A DNA stretch of 64,000 nt from Mycteria americana (GCF_035582795.1 NC_134371.1:52029001-52093000); one strand, 5' to 3'; shown: positions 55,601-64,000, counted from the stretch's first letter. Made by a program: numbers and translations. Notes: generated by a model not told the origin, from the sequence alone.

Positions 55601-58600
55601 AAAAACACAAGAAAATTCACACGCAAAAGATCTCTTCCAAAAAATGGTTTGAGGCGTAGTTTTGAAATAAATTTTTAGTCTAAAATTTTTAACATGAAAG
55701 CAAATACTAAAATATGTTTTACAATCACAGGGTAACTTCTGACATCCACTTTTGCTCAACACTCTCCTTACTCGTCCATGGTTCATGTTATCCAGTATCA
55801 GCAGTCTTGCTGTAGAGCTATGTCAGTCCCTAAATCCTCAGATCACTGGCTTTAGGACATCACCATCTCCTCCTTAACAGTGAACAACTTACTCATCCTT
55901 TCCAGACTCATTGCACTGCATTTACCTACATTATAATACACTCTCGTTTAAAAAGGTTTAACAAGGGATACAAAAGGTACAAAGAAGTGAACAGGGATGA
56001 TCACTTCCATGATTTTCTACTACAAGAAACTGGAGGTAGCAAATGAAACTTTAAAATAACAAGCTAAAAAATTAATCGGATCCGTTTTCACAAAACAGAT
56101 ACTTAAGTCCTGGAACTGCTCTGTGACAAGAAGTTACTAACAATTTACATGGATTTAAGAAAGAAGTTGGATAAATCCACTGACAAGAAATTCAAAGGAT
56201 GCTGAACACAAAGACTATGTCTCTGGTTCAGAAAGTCCCCAAACTGCAAACCAGTGAAGGCATATAAATATACCAAAGGAGTACTTGTACTATTCCTTCC
56301 ACGTCTCCAAACACACAGTGACATACAGGATATTGGTGAGGTGGGACACCCATCTTTGACCTGACCTAATGAAGGTGATCTTATGATCTCCTTCTGACTA
56401 TTTCATTAACTGTTCCAGATCACTGAGCAGTTAACCTATCATTCCAATCACTGGCCTCCTGGTTCAGTCATTTTGTCAGCTGCAAACTTTAACGAAGATT
56501 TATAGATTTTACACTTCATGCCCAGAGCCTGCCAAAGATACTGCATTCAAATTACGAAGTGCACTATTTCTTCAGGCATTAAGCTTTTCTTTATTCTGAA
56601 AGTCTGTTCTCCAGATAGGCTTTATCCTAAAAAGGGGGAAAACGCACAAGAAGACAGTAAATATTCACTTAGGTGAACCAAAATAAAAAGATTTCAATTT
56701 TTGAATGTAGTAGCTGAATAATAATCACTTGTACAGCTTTAATCATTACAGTCTCAAGGCAAATAGCTTATTAGTTGACAAGCCTCACAACCACAGACAT
56801 CAAAATCCATTTGTGCTGGCCTCTTTCACACTTTTGATTCTTCTTCTACTAACTAAAGCAAGACAGATGGACACGGAGCATTAAAAAAGCTGTATCTGCA
56901 CAGAACAATTTTCTCTGCCTGTAGCCTGCTCCCCGTTCACTGTTACATCAGCTCTGGCTGTCACCACTGGTGGAGGTATGCAGAAGTTGCCCGTCTGTGC
57001 AAACTATTCAGACCAAATGTGAAATTGTTTCACATGCTAAGAGAACAGGTGCTTAAGCACTAGAGAAAAAACACCACGAATTGTATTGCAGTGTCTCAAA
57101 CTGAAAATTCAGAAGTGTAGTACTTCACTTAAGTTTAAATAGTAACTGTTTATCAAAGAAACCTTTGAAGAAATATTATATCTGTGTATCTATGAATACT
57201 ACAGGGTGAAAAAGAGAAGAAAAAAAAAAGAGTGGTTCATATTTGCTCCTAAAGGTTAAAAATTAAAGAGTAAATCTCTGAACTGATGAAGGCACTGACG
57301 AAGTATCTGAAACAAAGAGTTTGTTGAAAGAATAAATCAGGTTTTAGTATCTGCAGCCTCTTGCATAAATACAGTGTGGATGAATGAGCTGTTGAACTAA
57401 AGTACAGACACAGAATTGCAAAGAACAATCTCACTTTTCATTTCTAGATCATACTTTAAGTCTACTGGGGTAGAGGAGAGGGGAGAAGAGTTACGTCAAA
57501 GGGGAAAAATAAATGTTACCTCTAAAATAAAAAAGAATGTGACACTAAAAGACAAGTTCAATTTACAAATTAAAATGTTCATGTATATGTATTCCTTCAG
57601 ATTTAAAAAAAAAAAAAAAAGAGCCCTATCTGGTGGAGAGATCATTTAATATAGCTGCAAAATAAATCTCAATAGCCAGCAAAGAAAAATCAAATTTTCC
57701 TTAGGAAAAAAAACTAGGAAGTTAAATATATAGTAGATAAGACTCAGAATCCCTTGGTAAAAAGGACTCCATTTAAAAGAAAAAGCTTAAGATCAGATAA
57801 CATTGAAATCATATTCACAGCACAAAGAAACAAAATAATTTTCAATAGTGTTCTCCATGTGGAGCATATGAGAAGGCTAGGAAGATGAGAAAGGAGAAAG
57901 ATCTTGCAGTAACAAATAATAAATGAAAAAAATAAACTGCAGTAAAATAAAAATAACCTTTAAACAACAAAAAACCAGAAGTACTAGCTTGAAACAAGCT
58001 GAATTTCCCTATATTTTAAATTCATAATCCACAATGACTACAACAAGCTTAAGGCTCCATTGTGCAACAGTAAGCAACATTTTTTCCAGGCACATTACAT
58101 TTTTCATAACACCATGCCTGCTTTAAGATCACAACCTTGTGATTAGATACCGAAGTTTTGTACAGAAGTCTAGATACATTGAGTCCCATGCAAAACAAGG
58201 AACCGATCCAACAACGTAGATGAATTTTAGGAATAGCAGCAAAAGCCATTTACCCTTTCAGATTAAAAGGACAATAGTTACAGTAATCAAAATAGTAACA
58301 TGAACAGTTAGTAATATTTCTGTTAATAATATTAACAGAATTTATTCTACAGGCCATGTCATCTCTGTCTCAAACCAACTCATCAGCAAGGTACAATGGT
58401 GGAATTACAGCCATCATCAGCCATCCAATGAAAAGTGCTTCACACTGGCTAAAAGTTTCCAACAGGAAGAACCTTGCCAAGAACTCAAATGAAAACTGGG
58501 CAAAGATGAAAACTCTCAACATCCATCCTCTATTGCCATCTACTGGACCCCTACAAAATAGCCTTTAGCCCTCTGTACAGAATCAGGGTAAGACAAAGCT

Positions 58601-60453
58601 GTGTGCATGCCTTACTAATGTACATACAATGCATAAACATTCATGTTAAATGTTTCAAGCTGCATACATCATAATTAACTTGTTTAATAATTATGAATAA
58701 TAGAAAGCTTAATTATCACAATGAAAACTATTATTATAGAGGTACCTGAAAAGAACAATCTAATTGTACAACATACATTTGATTGGTTACTTCCCATAGG
58801 ATGAGCCAGGATTCACTTTCATACTACTGTCATCAGATCTCAGAAAAGCAGGTTCTGGTTAATGGCTACAGTGAATATTCCAATAAGATACTTAAACTGC
58901 CACTTAAGAAGAAGCTTTTCTACTAAAAATCTAAAGGACATTTAATTACGAATCAATACAGAAGATTAAAAAACAGGGCCATATCTTTAATTTATTTATT
59001 TTACTATGAAGAACGATAAATGCAAAATAATATCATTGGCAAAAAAGGTAAGACTCAAGGAATGTATCATAAAAATGGTCATACTGCAATCAAAGATGCA
59101 TCTGTAATCCAACATGTTATTTCCATATAACAGCCAGCAAGAATATCAAGAGATCCAACAGCAAACACTTATTTGATGACATCTGTAAATGAAGCTTGGG
59201 TACAGTTTATGGTAAAGTTTTTATATTAACATCCTTTTAGTATTTGCTTGCACGCAAGCAAGAGGTGTCAAATCATTTCTTGAGTCTTACTAAACTCATT
59301 ACCTTAATCATCTTACAAAAACATCTGCATTCCTTTTTGTTGCATCTACGTGGTATTTTTGATAGTGTAAAAATAAGACTTAGCTTTTGCTGTATCACAT
59401 TTACTTTATATGCTTTCTATATTCCTTCCCAAACTCTTAGTTAAAGTAAACTTAAAAAAAAAAAAATCAAGCAGTTCCAGGTTCTTTTTTTTCCACGTCT
59501 GTATAAAAGGGGGAAACATTCTCTTTCTTTTCAATAGAAGTAGTAAGAATCAAATACAGTAGTCCATAAGAAAACAAAATACTGATTTATGCAAAAAGCA
59601 GCATCATTAAGAAACGTCTGTATTCCCCCCCCATCCCCACTCCTTGATCTCACAATTTTGATGTGGAACGTGCAGGAGTTCATGTTGACATGCCCAAGAT
59701 GAAAATCAAGTCTCACTCCCAGCCAGTTATAACTCCTCCAGAAAACAACATGTGCAGTCAAACCATGTTACGTACTTTTAATAACCCGTTTGTTTTTTGT
59801 TTTTGTCAACACTGACTGTTCAGCCCCAACGCTTTTTACAGGTTAGACGTATTTATAGCTCATACCTGAGACTGACCCACTGGGCATGTTCACACCACAA
59901 TGCATGGGGGTATCTGGGAATCTCCAATCTCTGTCTTCAGCTGGAGAGGATGGGTCAGTGAGAATGACTTAGTGCTTAGCAAGAGCTGGAGGGGAGAGAC
60001 AGGGAGCCGCAACAAGAGGCGGCTCTCTTTCCTGTCGGATCTCCAGTCTCCTGACACGACCCCCTCACGGAGCTCGCCCCGAGCTCCCCCCGTCTCTGCC
60101 CGCGCCGCCCCCGCCCGCCGCCTCCCCCTCGCCCCCCGCTCGCCCCGCGCCCCAGGGCGCCTCGCCCCGCGGAGGGCCGCCCCCGCCCGCGCCGCCCGCC
60201 CGCCCGCGCCGCCCCCCGGGAGGGCCCTCCTCCCGCGCAGCCCTCCCGCCGCCGGCCGCCGCCGCAGCTCCCCCGACCCGGGAGGAGCGGCGAGGAGGAG
60301 GACGAGGAGGTGGATGAGGGGGACTCCGTCCTGCGCGGAACAAAGCAGCCGCTGCCATTTTGAGACGCGGCCGGGCCCCGCGGCGGCAACGGTTGCGGCG
60401 GCCGGGCCCTACCCTTGCTCTGGGGGTGCGCCCTCACCTTCCCCGTAGTCCAT
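31446..60453 (-). CDS. ZNF326: ZNF326 (ZIRD), AKAP95-family nuclear zinc-finger protein, complete multi-exon gene
   Basis: The spliced product is 500 residues from ten certain exons (60438-60453, 53439-53565, 50955-51360, 48014-48212, 42690-42804, 41469-41616, 41033-41132, 39537-39667, 38449-38544, 31446-31610), or 525 if the candidate exon 59866-59940 is used. Every junction is GT-AG, and the phases join without a stop or shift. In the 500-residue numbering: a Gly/Tyr/Ser/Arg-rich region with RG repeats (about 7-183), basic nuclear-localisation-like stretches (GIKRK at about 213, IKKPK at about 231, and an Arg/Lys/Glu helix at about 260-280), two AKAP95-type C2H2 fingers (C293, C296, H309, H315 and C386, C389, H403, H409), a conserved linker (about 415-446), and a Glu-rich acidic tail. 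The protein matches my memory of human ZNF326 along its length. Known role: with CCAR2/DBC1 it forms the DBIRD complex, which binds mRNPs and RNA polymerase II and couples elongation with splicing of A/T-rich regions. Human ZNF326 is about 582 residues; this one is shorter, mainly in the acidic tail. Confidence 0.97.
31611..38448 (-). other. ZNF326 intron between coding exons 10 and 11 (6.8 kb)
   Basis: Starts GTAAGA and ends CTTCTGCTTCAG on the gene strand. Contains a G/T-rich tract at 36999-37070 and several short A/C-rich runs. No other gene seen on either strand. Confidence 0.85.
36999..37070 (+). repeat. G-rich, G/T low-complexity tract in a ZNF326 intron
   Basis: Multiple runs of 4-7 G separated by T-rich spacers. 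The G-rich strand is the template strand for ZNF326. Confidence 0.85.
38449..38544 (-). CDS. ZNF326: ZNF326 coding exon 10
   Basis: The 96-base, phase-0 exon encodes [19 protein letters not shown] and then [13 protein letters not shown], between CCTAG and the donor GTAAGA. This conserved segment follows the second finger in ZNF326 and AKAP8 proteins. Because it is a multiple of three in phase 0, skipping it would preserve the frame. Confidence 0.97.
38545..39536 (-). other. ZNF326 intron between coding exons 9 and 10
   Basis: GT-AG intron of 992 bases. Holds the antisense CR1 fragment at 38859-38945 and otherwise nothing recognisable. Confidence 0.9.
38859..38945 (+). mobile_element. CR1 LINE 3'-end fragment inside a ZNF326 intron
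   Basis: GATGTCCCTGCTCATTGCAG, GACTAGATGACC-type text (here GAACTAGATGACC), CCCTTCCAACCC and a terminal CTATGATCCTGTGAT are diagnostic of the CR1 3' end. It is antisense to ZNF326, between coding exons 9 and 10, and 5'-truncated like most CR1 copies. It is better preserved than the copy at 12172. Confidence 0.88.
39537..39667 (-). CDS. ZNF326: ZNF326 coding exon 9 (second AKAP95-type C2H2 finger)
   Basis: The 131-base exon after CTTTGGCAG encodes [20 protein letters not shown] and continues through [13 protein letters not shown], giving C-x2-C-x13-H-x5-H, the spacing of the second finger in this family. All four zinc ligands are intact. It ends GKQ before the donor GTAAGA in phase 0. Confidence 0.98.
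39668..41032 (-). other. ZNF326 intron between coding exons 8 and 9
   Basis: GT-AG intron of 1365 bases with no repeat or RNA gene recognised. Confidence 0.9.
41033..41132 (-). CDS. ZNF326: ZNF326 coding exon 8 (inter-finger linker)
   Basis: The 100-base exon after CTCTGTAG encodes [16 protein letters not shown] and a Ser/Asn/Gln/Glu/Ala linker ending in DIME, then the first base of a Gly codon before the donor GTGAGT. The start is almost identical to human ZNF326; the Gln/Asn part is more diverged. Confidence 0.96.
41133..41468 (-). other. ZNF326 intron between coding exons 7 and 8
   Basis: GT-AG intron of 336 bases, the shortest intron of the gene among those with certain exons on both sides. 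The pyrimidine tract before the acceptor includes a long T run (A run at 41146-41158 on the plus strand). Confidence 0.92.
41469..41616 (-). CDS. ZNF326: ZNF326 coding exon 7 (first AKAP95-type C2H2 finger)
   Basis: The 148-base exon begins with A completing an Arg codon, then ATG GCA TTT. It encodes [20 protein letters not shown] followed by HLESAAH, giving finger spacing C-x2-C-x12-H-x5-H with all four ligands present, then [20 protein letters not shown] and Leu-His. The AKAP95 family is known for this first finger plus following helix. Exon ends in phase 0 at the donor GTAAGA. Confidence 0.98.
41617..42689 (-). other. ZNF326 intron between coding exons 6 and 7
   Basis: GT-AG intron of 1073 bases with a strong G-rich tract at 42445-42560 close to its 5' end. 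Confidence 0.92.
42445..42560 (+). repeat. G/T-rich tract with strong G-quadruplex potential
   Basis: GGTTTGG-type repeats are followed by runs of 4, 8, 7 and 5 G separated by single T (42510-42536), then another G run at 42548-42555. Four G runs with one-base loops are an ideal quadruplex pattern. The tract is about 135 bases inside the intron from the weak donor of coding exon 6, and the G-rich strand is the template strand of ZNF326. Confidence 0.9.
42690..42804 (-). CDS. ZNF326: ZNF326 coding exon 6 (charged Arg/Lys/Glu helix)
   Basis: The 115-base exon is entered in phase 1 and left in phase 2. It encodes a short variable part (NGKGEVKS) and then [15 protein letters not shown] and an Arg/Lys run, ending EKYGDGY plus a split Arg codon. 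The charged helix matches human ZNF326 and its AKAP95 relatives. The donor CAG|GTTTGT is weaker than the others in this gene because +3 and +4 are both T. Confidence 0.95.
42805..48013 (-). other. ZNF326 intron between coding exons 5 and 6 (5.2 kb)
   Basis: Contains a run of about 27 A plus A/C-rich text (42850-42908), a G14 run followed by A/C-rich text (43507-43573), a run of about 25 A (43903-43927) and a T run plus A/C-rich text (44101-44155). No other gene seen. Confidence 0.88.
43507..43573 (+). repeat. G14 run followed by A/C-rich low-complexity sequence
   Basis: Fourteen consecutive G, then about 50 bases of almost only A and C (AAAAAACCCACC-like). Confidence 0.9.
48014..48212 (-). 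CDS. ZNF326: ZNF326 coding exon 5 (nuclear-localisation-like basic region)
   Basis: The 199-base exon starts CAT ATG GGA after an ATTTTCAG acceptor and ends TCACCTA before the donor GTAAGT. It encodes [17 protein letters not shown], then an Ala/Pro stretch, then GIKRKM and FIKKPKMTK basic clusters like the human nuclear-localisation region. Human has a Lys-Ser-Thr-Asn-Val-Thr stretch where this copy has Lys-Pro-Ser-Pro-Ala. Confidence 0.97.
48213..50954 (-). other. ZNF326 intron between coding exons 4 and 5
   Basis: GT-AG intron of 2742 bases. Holds an A/C-rich tract at 48597-48653 and otherwise nothing recognisable. Confidence 0.9.
48597..48653 (+). repeat. A/C-rich low-complexity tract
   Basis: Poly-A followed by AAACCCAAAC-like text with almost no G or T. 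Confidence 0.85.
50955..51360 (-). CDS. ZNF326: ZNF326 coding exon 4 (largest; Tyr/Gly/Ser/Arg-rich, RG repeats)
   Basis: The 406-base exon is bounded by TTTCCAG on its 5' side and the donor GTAAGT on its 3' side. It begins [10 protein letters not shown] and ends in an Arg-Gly repeat (TGRGRGRG). Only a few of its 135 whole codons differ from my memory of the human protein, so it is the most recognisable part of the gene. The composition (Tyr, Gly, Ser, Arg, aromatic spacing, RG motifs) is that of a low-complexity RNA/protein-interaction region; the arginines in RG context are plausible methylation targets (inference). Confidence 0.98.
51508..51658. repeat. Nested inverted-repeat element (possible old MITE)
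   Basis: Perfect 11-base outer arms (TAGGGCTGGGC at 51508-51518, GCCCAGCCCTA at 51648-51658) enclose a central perfect 9-base palindrome (AAAGTTCAG at 51577-51585, spacer TATAC, CTGAACTTT at 51591-51599) and a third small hairpin (AGATAG/CTATCT, 51535-51550). The centre of symmetry of the outer and main inner pairs nearly coincides (51583 versus 51588). TAGGG-type ends with short terminal repeats suggest a degraded hAT-like miniature transposon, but I see no clean 8-bp target duplication. Identity is therefore open. Confidence 0.6.
52124..52139 (+). repeat. Homopolymer run of 16 G
   Basis: Uninterrupted G16 in a ZNF326 intron. The recorded length of such a run is prone to sequencing error. 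Confidence 0.9.
53439..53565 (-). CDS. ZNF326: ZNF326 coding exon 3 (MDRDY / poly-Gly region)
   Basis: The 127-base exon starts after TCTTTTTTTAG and ends AACAG|GTAAAA. It encodes [12 protein letters not shown], then a stretch with [14 protein letters not shown], then a run of eleven glycines (GGN codons), then Asn-Arg. Human ZNF326 has nearly the same text but a shorter glycine run. The Gly run is coded by a mixture of GGT, GGA and GGC, so it is not a pure trinucleotide repeat, although five GGT codons are adjacent. Confidence 0.96.
53566..59865 (-). other. ZNF326 intron upstream of coding exon 3 (6.3 kb)
   Basis: If the candidate exon at 59866-59940 is not used, this is part of a single intron reaching 60437. 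I searched the minus strand by eye for a counterpart of the mammalian YTHSACRNTYQG-encoding exon and did not find one. No other gene or recognisable repeat apart from short A runs. Confidence 0.75.
59866..59940 (-). CDS. ZNF326: Candidate ZNF326 coding exon 2 (75 bases, in frame)
   Basis: On the minus strand a pyrimidine-rich acceptor ending in CTCTCCAG is followed by 75 bases open in the one frame that fits exon 1, then a near-ideal donor CAG|GTATGAG. It enters and leaves in phase 1, so it can be included or skipped without a frameshift. It encodes Ala-Glu-Asp-Arg-Asp-Trp and then a Cys/Met/Ser-containing stretch ending Gly-Ser-Val-Ser. The EDRDW opening resembles the MDRDY motif at the start of the following exon and the duplicated MDRDY motifs of mammalian ZNF326. 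The rest does not match the human exon 2 sequence I remember (YTHSACRNTYQG). It is either a diverged counterpart or a lineage-specific or alternative exon. This call rests on splice-site and phase logic, not on homology. Confidence 0.5.
59941..60437 (-). other. First part of ZNF326 intron 1, mostly CpG island
   Basis: The donor GTGAGG at 60437 begins the intron. Most of it (60050-60437) is GC-rich promoter-proximal DNA with long but meaningless open frames. Confidence 0.75.
60438..60453 (-). CDS. ZNF326: ZNF326 coding exon 1 (start codon)
   Basis: Sixteen coding bases encode MDYGE plus the first base of the next codon, followed by the donor GTGAGG. The start lies inside the CpG island, and the human protein also begins with a short acidic MDFED exon of the same phase. 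The next exon begins with AC, which completes an Asp codon if splicing is direct. The transcription start is not visible from sequence alone; the 5' untranslated part must lie between 60454 and roughly 60600. Confidence 0.88.
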
Positions 60454-60617
60454 GGCGGCGGCGGCGGCGGGCCCTGCTCCCCAGACGGCTGACGGCCGCA
60501 GCAACGCGGCGGCGGCTCCCGCTTCTCTCAATGGCGCCTTCCACCACAACGACGCGAGGCGGGCCCTGTGCGCGGCAGCGCGCCCACGGCGCGCGGCGAT
60601 TGGCCCGGGCGCCGCGT

Positions 60618-60623
60618 CACGTG
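60618..60623. promoter_or_regulatory. CACGTG E-box in the ZNF326 promoter
   Basis: Palindromic CACGTG within GTCACGTGA, the preferred core of USF/TFE-type bHLH factors, 15 bases from the inverted CCAAT box. Motif match only. Confidence 0.5.
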
Positions 60624-60747
60624 AGCGGGCCGGCCTGCAAGGAGAAGGGGCCCGGGACCGGCGGCGACGCCGCGTGAAGCGCTGGCGCGGGGCGCCCGGA
60701 TCGGTGTCACGAGGGAGGCTGCGCGGCGGCCATGTTGGGCCCTGGCA

Positions 60748-60759
60748 GCCGCCATTTTG
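60748..60759 (+). promoter_or_regulatory. YY1-like motif GCCGCCATTTTG
   Basis: Good match to the classic YY1 site (CAAGATGGCGGC read on the other strand). A related GGCGGCCATGTTGG lies just before it at about 60725, and a third GCCATTTTG lies within intron 1 at 60354. YY1 sites near CpG-island start sites are common in vertebrates. Confidence 0.5.
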
Positions 60760-60785
60760 CGTTCTGGCGTCGGGCCCTCTCATGC

Positions 60786-63700
60786 TTGAAGTCGCTCCAG
60801 GCTTAGCAGTGGCGAGACATCCGTACCTTTACCCTCTCCTTCACACACACCCTTGGGCCCCGGTGAAGTGGCCGCTGCGGAAAACACTCTCCTCGGTGCA
60901 CGAGTACCAAAACCTGCCCTTACGCAGAGATGGAAGTCGGGCAGTGCCTGGCTGGAGGGAGCCCTGGGTGGCTTCCCTGCAGCTCCACAGCCCCGGGTGT
61001 GGGAGCCCTGTCCCATGGCCCTGCCAGCTCCCAGGGGGGGCTGCTGCTGTGTTGTGCAAACCAAACGGTTTTGCAAAATAAACCGCTTATTTAAGCAATG
61101 CCACCCCTGTAATGCCCCCCTTCGATGAACCTACTGTATTAACACCGGTTCATCTGTCAATCCCAAGACAAAAGTATTTTAGCATCTATAACAGGCTGCA
61201 TTGACAGCAAAACACCCTAACGGTAAACACAGACGTCCGTTGTAAGATGACACTCTGCTCCTCTATGCAGCCAAAAATTTGAGGAAGGAACAGACTTTGT
61301 CCCAGACACATCATCGTGCAAAAAAAACCCCGAGTGCTGTGTGAAGATCACATGCGGGGAAGTACTTAATTCCTTACAGTTTCTTAATGTGTTATACAAC
61401 CCTGAAAGAAAGAAAGAAACAAGAAGAGAAAAAAAAACCGTGAGGGAGATGGCAACGAGAAATGGGAATATGTCTCCGAGGACAAGCTGTGGGTGAACTT
61501 TCAGGTGGTAAGGGCGGGCAAAGCCACTATGTCCTGGTGTTTGATTTTGTCGGGGAAACAGGGCTTCTTTCGGGCTTGGGTGGCTGACAGGATGGCATCA
61601 AAAGCTTCCAATTTCTCCCCATCTGGAAAGTAATAAAAGCCCCACTGCAGGAAAGGAAGATTTGACCCGCCCAGGTCCGGAGTCCCAGCTTCGCGCTGAC
61701 CTAAACCCCCGCCTGCAGCGCGGCCAGACCGGCTCCCTCCCGACCTCTGGATGGCAGCAGAGGCGGGCGCACGTGAACCGCCGCCCGGCTGCGGCGCGGG
61801 GAGCGGCCCGCCGGCAGCGCGGCCTGGCGAGCTCTCCTCCGGTAGCCCTGAGCTGCCTTCGCTCCCCGGCATCGCAGGACAGATACGTGCAGAGAAAATG
61901 GTTCTTCCCCGCCAAAGGGAATCTTTCCTTCGGCTTCACGCTGACGTCTCAGCCAAAGATACCGTACGCGTGGGCAGAGCGGTGCTTTCCAGGTCCGAAC
62001 AGCCCTCATACAGACCCGTTTGTGCATCCATCCCTTTGCACGTGCACCCTCGTGCAGACCAGGCAAGTTTCTTGCATTGAACATGAGATTTATACAACGG
62101 GCATTTTCCTGTCCGTTCAGGGCCGTACGCCTCATGTTTGCAACACAGCGGCCTCCTCTCTGCAGCCTTTTTTGCAGCGCTGGGTGCGGCGCTGCTCAGC
62201 CCGATCTGTAGCCCTGCGCTTGTGAACAGGAACACGGAGCAGCATCACGCTGCCCTGCAGGTGGGAGCAGAGCAGCGTGTGGGCTGTGCCGGCGGAGGGG
62301 CTCCTGCTGGACGGCACCCACCGCCAGTGCCGCTGGGCATCGGCCTCAGCAAGCCAGCCCAGGGCCTGCCCGCCACTTCACCATAACCTGGCACAGATGT
62401 TGTCTCTGCTCAAGAAAAAAACATACTTGAAGATTTTTCCCGTGCAAGAAAACGCACGGGCACAGCTCTACACGTTTTGCTGTATGCAAAATAAAAAACG
62501 TGAGGAATTAAAAAAATAGCATATACATGCGCAGGTAACATCCAAAGGCGATCCTAGGTGACAATTCAGTACAAATGTTGTGGGATTAAACTGATTTTCC
62601 CAGGTGGTGTGAAACACGCAGCAGTCAAAATTGTGAAGCACCATCTCTGCTTGAGGACTCAATGCGTGCTGCAGGATGAGTTGCTGAGGAATGCACTAAG
62701 TGGATTCTCACCCCCTTCCAATGCATCTGGCTGGGCCAAATGAGATGACTAATGAAAATGCTATTGAATAAGCAGCTCTGAAGGGAGGAAATCATGCAGA
62801 ATAGATAGATTTGTGATCACTGTAACAATATTTGGCTAATGGTTATTCAAAATAAACACAAAGATCCGGAAAAACTGATTCATCTGAATCAGCTGCCCCT
62901 AAGACTTATCAAAGGTGAGTGTTTTAGCTCTTGCCCTGGTGCAAAACCTACTGAGGGATTCAACAAATGAAACTCTCTGGTAGGCTATGCAACCTGAGGG
63001 GACTATTGCATAAAGGAGAACAGGATTTATAATGAGGTGCCTGAGAGGGAAACACTGGGATTGAACAGGAGACTGTTAAAATTATACAGTATTATTATGA
63101 GGCATTTAGGGGAAAGGCCAAAAACAAGGAAGGGAGGAACAAAGGCAGATCAGGGAAGAGCAAAAAAGATTGAAGTGGATTGGAGAAGGGGAATAAAAAG
63201 GACCGTTTGCATGTAAGCAGGCTGCTGGTCAGTATGTTTGTGTGGCTGAGCCCTGTGACTGATTGCCACTGTCTATCCTATGTTCTTTTTAAATTCTGGT
63301 TTTAACTATTTTACATGTGATTGTGCTCTCTGTTCTGTGTCCGTGCATGTGATCTGCCCATGAACTCCAAGCCAGACTAGTTGGTGAGCTGAATGAGCAG
63401 TCTGGGAGACAGGTATTGGGAGACCCTTGAAGGGGGTTTTCCCTGAGCACGCATCCTTAGAATCAGGATCGGGCTATGCATGCTGCCTGCGTGTGTGGTG
63501 TGGGTCTCTGTAAAGACCCAGACTGAGAATGGGCAGAAGCAGGACCAAAGCACCTAACACTTCCCATTTGTAGGATAAAGGACGTGATGCCAAAAAAGCA
63601 TCTTTTTTGCACATTTGTTCTGTGACTAATCCATCAGCATATTTACTCATTAGAGCATGCTAGACTACCCAGAGTCACAGGGTTAAGCCTCGATATTTTG

Positions 63701-64000
63701 TCATATTAAAAATCTGACTTCAAAAGGTTAGAAGCAGCCTTTGAAGAAACCAATGATCATTGAAATCAGCAGAGAGATTCATGCAGACTTCAGGAAGCTC
63801 TGAATTGGGCCCATGCACATCATGGCAAGGTTACTTATAATTTGTACGCAACCCCCCAGCATTATTATGAGAATTACTGCTATCCTGCGTGTCGTTTCAT
63901 GATCTGAGGAAGTTACTGACAACAGAGGCGGTTGTTATGGGGACAGCAGTCTGTCAAAAAAAGAGGGTACATGACAAAGAGAACATCTGATTATGAAAAA
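60786..64000. other. Upstream flank of ZNF326, no gene recognised
   Basis: Beyond the CpG island the sequence returns to mixed composition. A second GC-rich cluster lies at 61660-61870. From 62400 to the window edge it is AT-rich with no recognisable exon, RNA gene or mobile element. Confidence 0.65.
61660..61870. promoter_or_regulatory. Small GC/CpG-rich cluster, possible second promoter or enhancer
   Basis: About 200 bases of GC-rich, CpG-containing DNA about 1.2-1.4 kb upstream of the ZNF326 start. Long frames on both strands reflect composition. It could be an upstream promoter for an unannotated divergent non-coding transcript, or only the outer shore of the CpG island. Confidence 0.3.

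Larger units (their letters stand above)
60050..60785. promoter_or_regulatory. CpG-island promoter of ZNF326
   Basis: Very GC- and CpG-rich block, sharply different from the AT-rich surroundings. It covers the 5' part of intron 1, exon 1, the 5' untranslated region and the upstream flank. It contains an inverted CCAAT box (ATTGG at 60599-60603, CCAAT on the gene strand, about 145 bases upstream of the ATG), a GTCACGTGA E-box (60616-60624), and YY1-like GCCATTTTG motifs at 60354-60362 and 60751-60759. No TATA box was seen, which fits a broadly expressed CpG-island promoter. Whether it also fires on the plus strand cannot be told from sequence. Confidence 0.85.

Noticed and set aside
59900-60783. 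Open frames of 97-182 codons on both strands, rich in Pro, Arg, Ala and Gly
   Set aside because: They lie in the CpG island, where stop codons are rare; they overlap in all frames and have no family resemblance. Only the first 16 coding bases of ZNF326 are supported here.
61501-62225. Frames of 113-187 codons upstream of ZNF326
   Set aside because: GC-driven, overlapping on both strands, with no recognised domain and no splice context pointing to a known protein.
62400-64000. Possible 3' end of the neighbouring gene LRRC8D
   Set aside because: Expected from gene order somewhere beyond this edge, but I see no leucine-rich-repeat coding sequence here.

Overview
This is a piece of vertebrate nuclear genome, almost certainly from a bird. 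It is AT-rich with long introns and GT-AG splice sites. It carries two CR1-type LINE 3' ends and one solo LTR of a kind I know from bird genomes, and it has a single CpG-island promoter. Nearly all short open reading frames in it are chance; the real coding sequence is split over small exons.

Layout. (1) Positions 1 to about 30,885 hold no recognisable gene. This stretch contains a solo endogenous-retrovirus LTR (5824-6396), an AT-rich block with many homeodomain-type TAATTA cores (about 9170-10760) that could be conserved non-coding DNA, a CR1 fragment (12172-12235), and a 600-bp purine-rich tandem repeat with a 7/8-bp period (27783-28379). (2) Positions about 30,885 to 60,453 on the minus strand are one complete protein gene, recognised as ZNF326 (also ZIRD/ZAN75), a nuclear zinc-finger protein of the AKAP95 family and a known subunit of the DBIRD complex. 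I resolved ten certain coding exons whose reading phases all agree (1503 nt, 500 residues). An eleventh candidate exon at 59866-59940 would add 25 residues in frame. (3) Positions about 60,050-60,785 are the CpG island and promoter of this gene, with a CCAAT box, an E-box and YY1-like motifs. (4) Positions 60,786-64,000 lie upstream of the gene. They contain a second small GC-rich cluster at 61,660-61,870 and no gene I can support.

From known vertebrate gene order (ZNF326 between LRRC8D and BARHL2) I infer that the empty left third is the start of the gene-poor DNA towards BARHL2, and that LRRC8D lies beyond the right edge. Neither gene is visible here.

No novel multi-gene system is present. 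The points most worth checking are the candidate bird-specific exon, the shortened acidic tail, a nested inverted-repeat element in an intron just upstream of the largest exon, the compound 7/8-bp repeat, and the repeated appearance of G/T- or A/C-rich low-complexity tracts.
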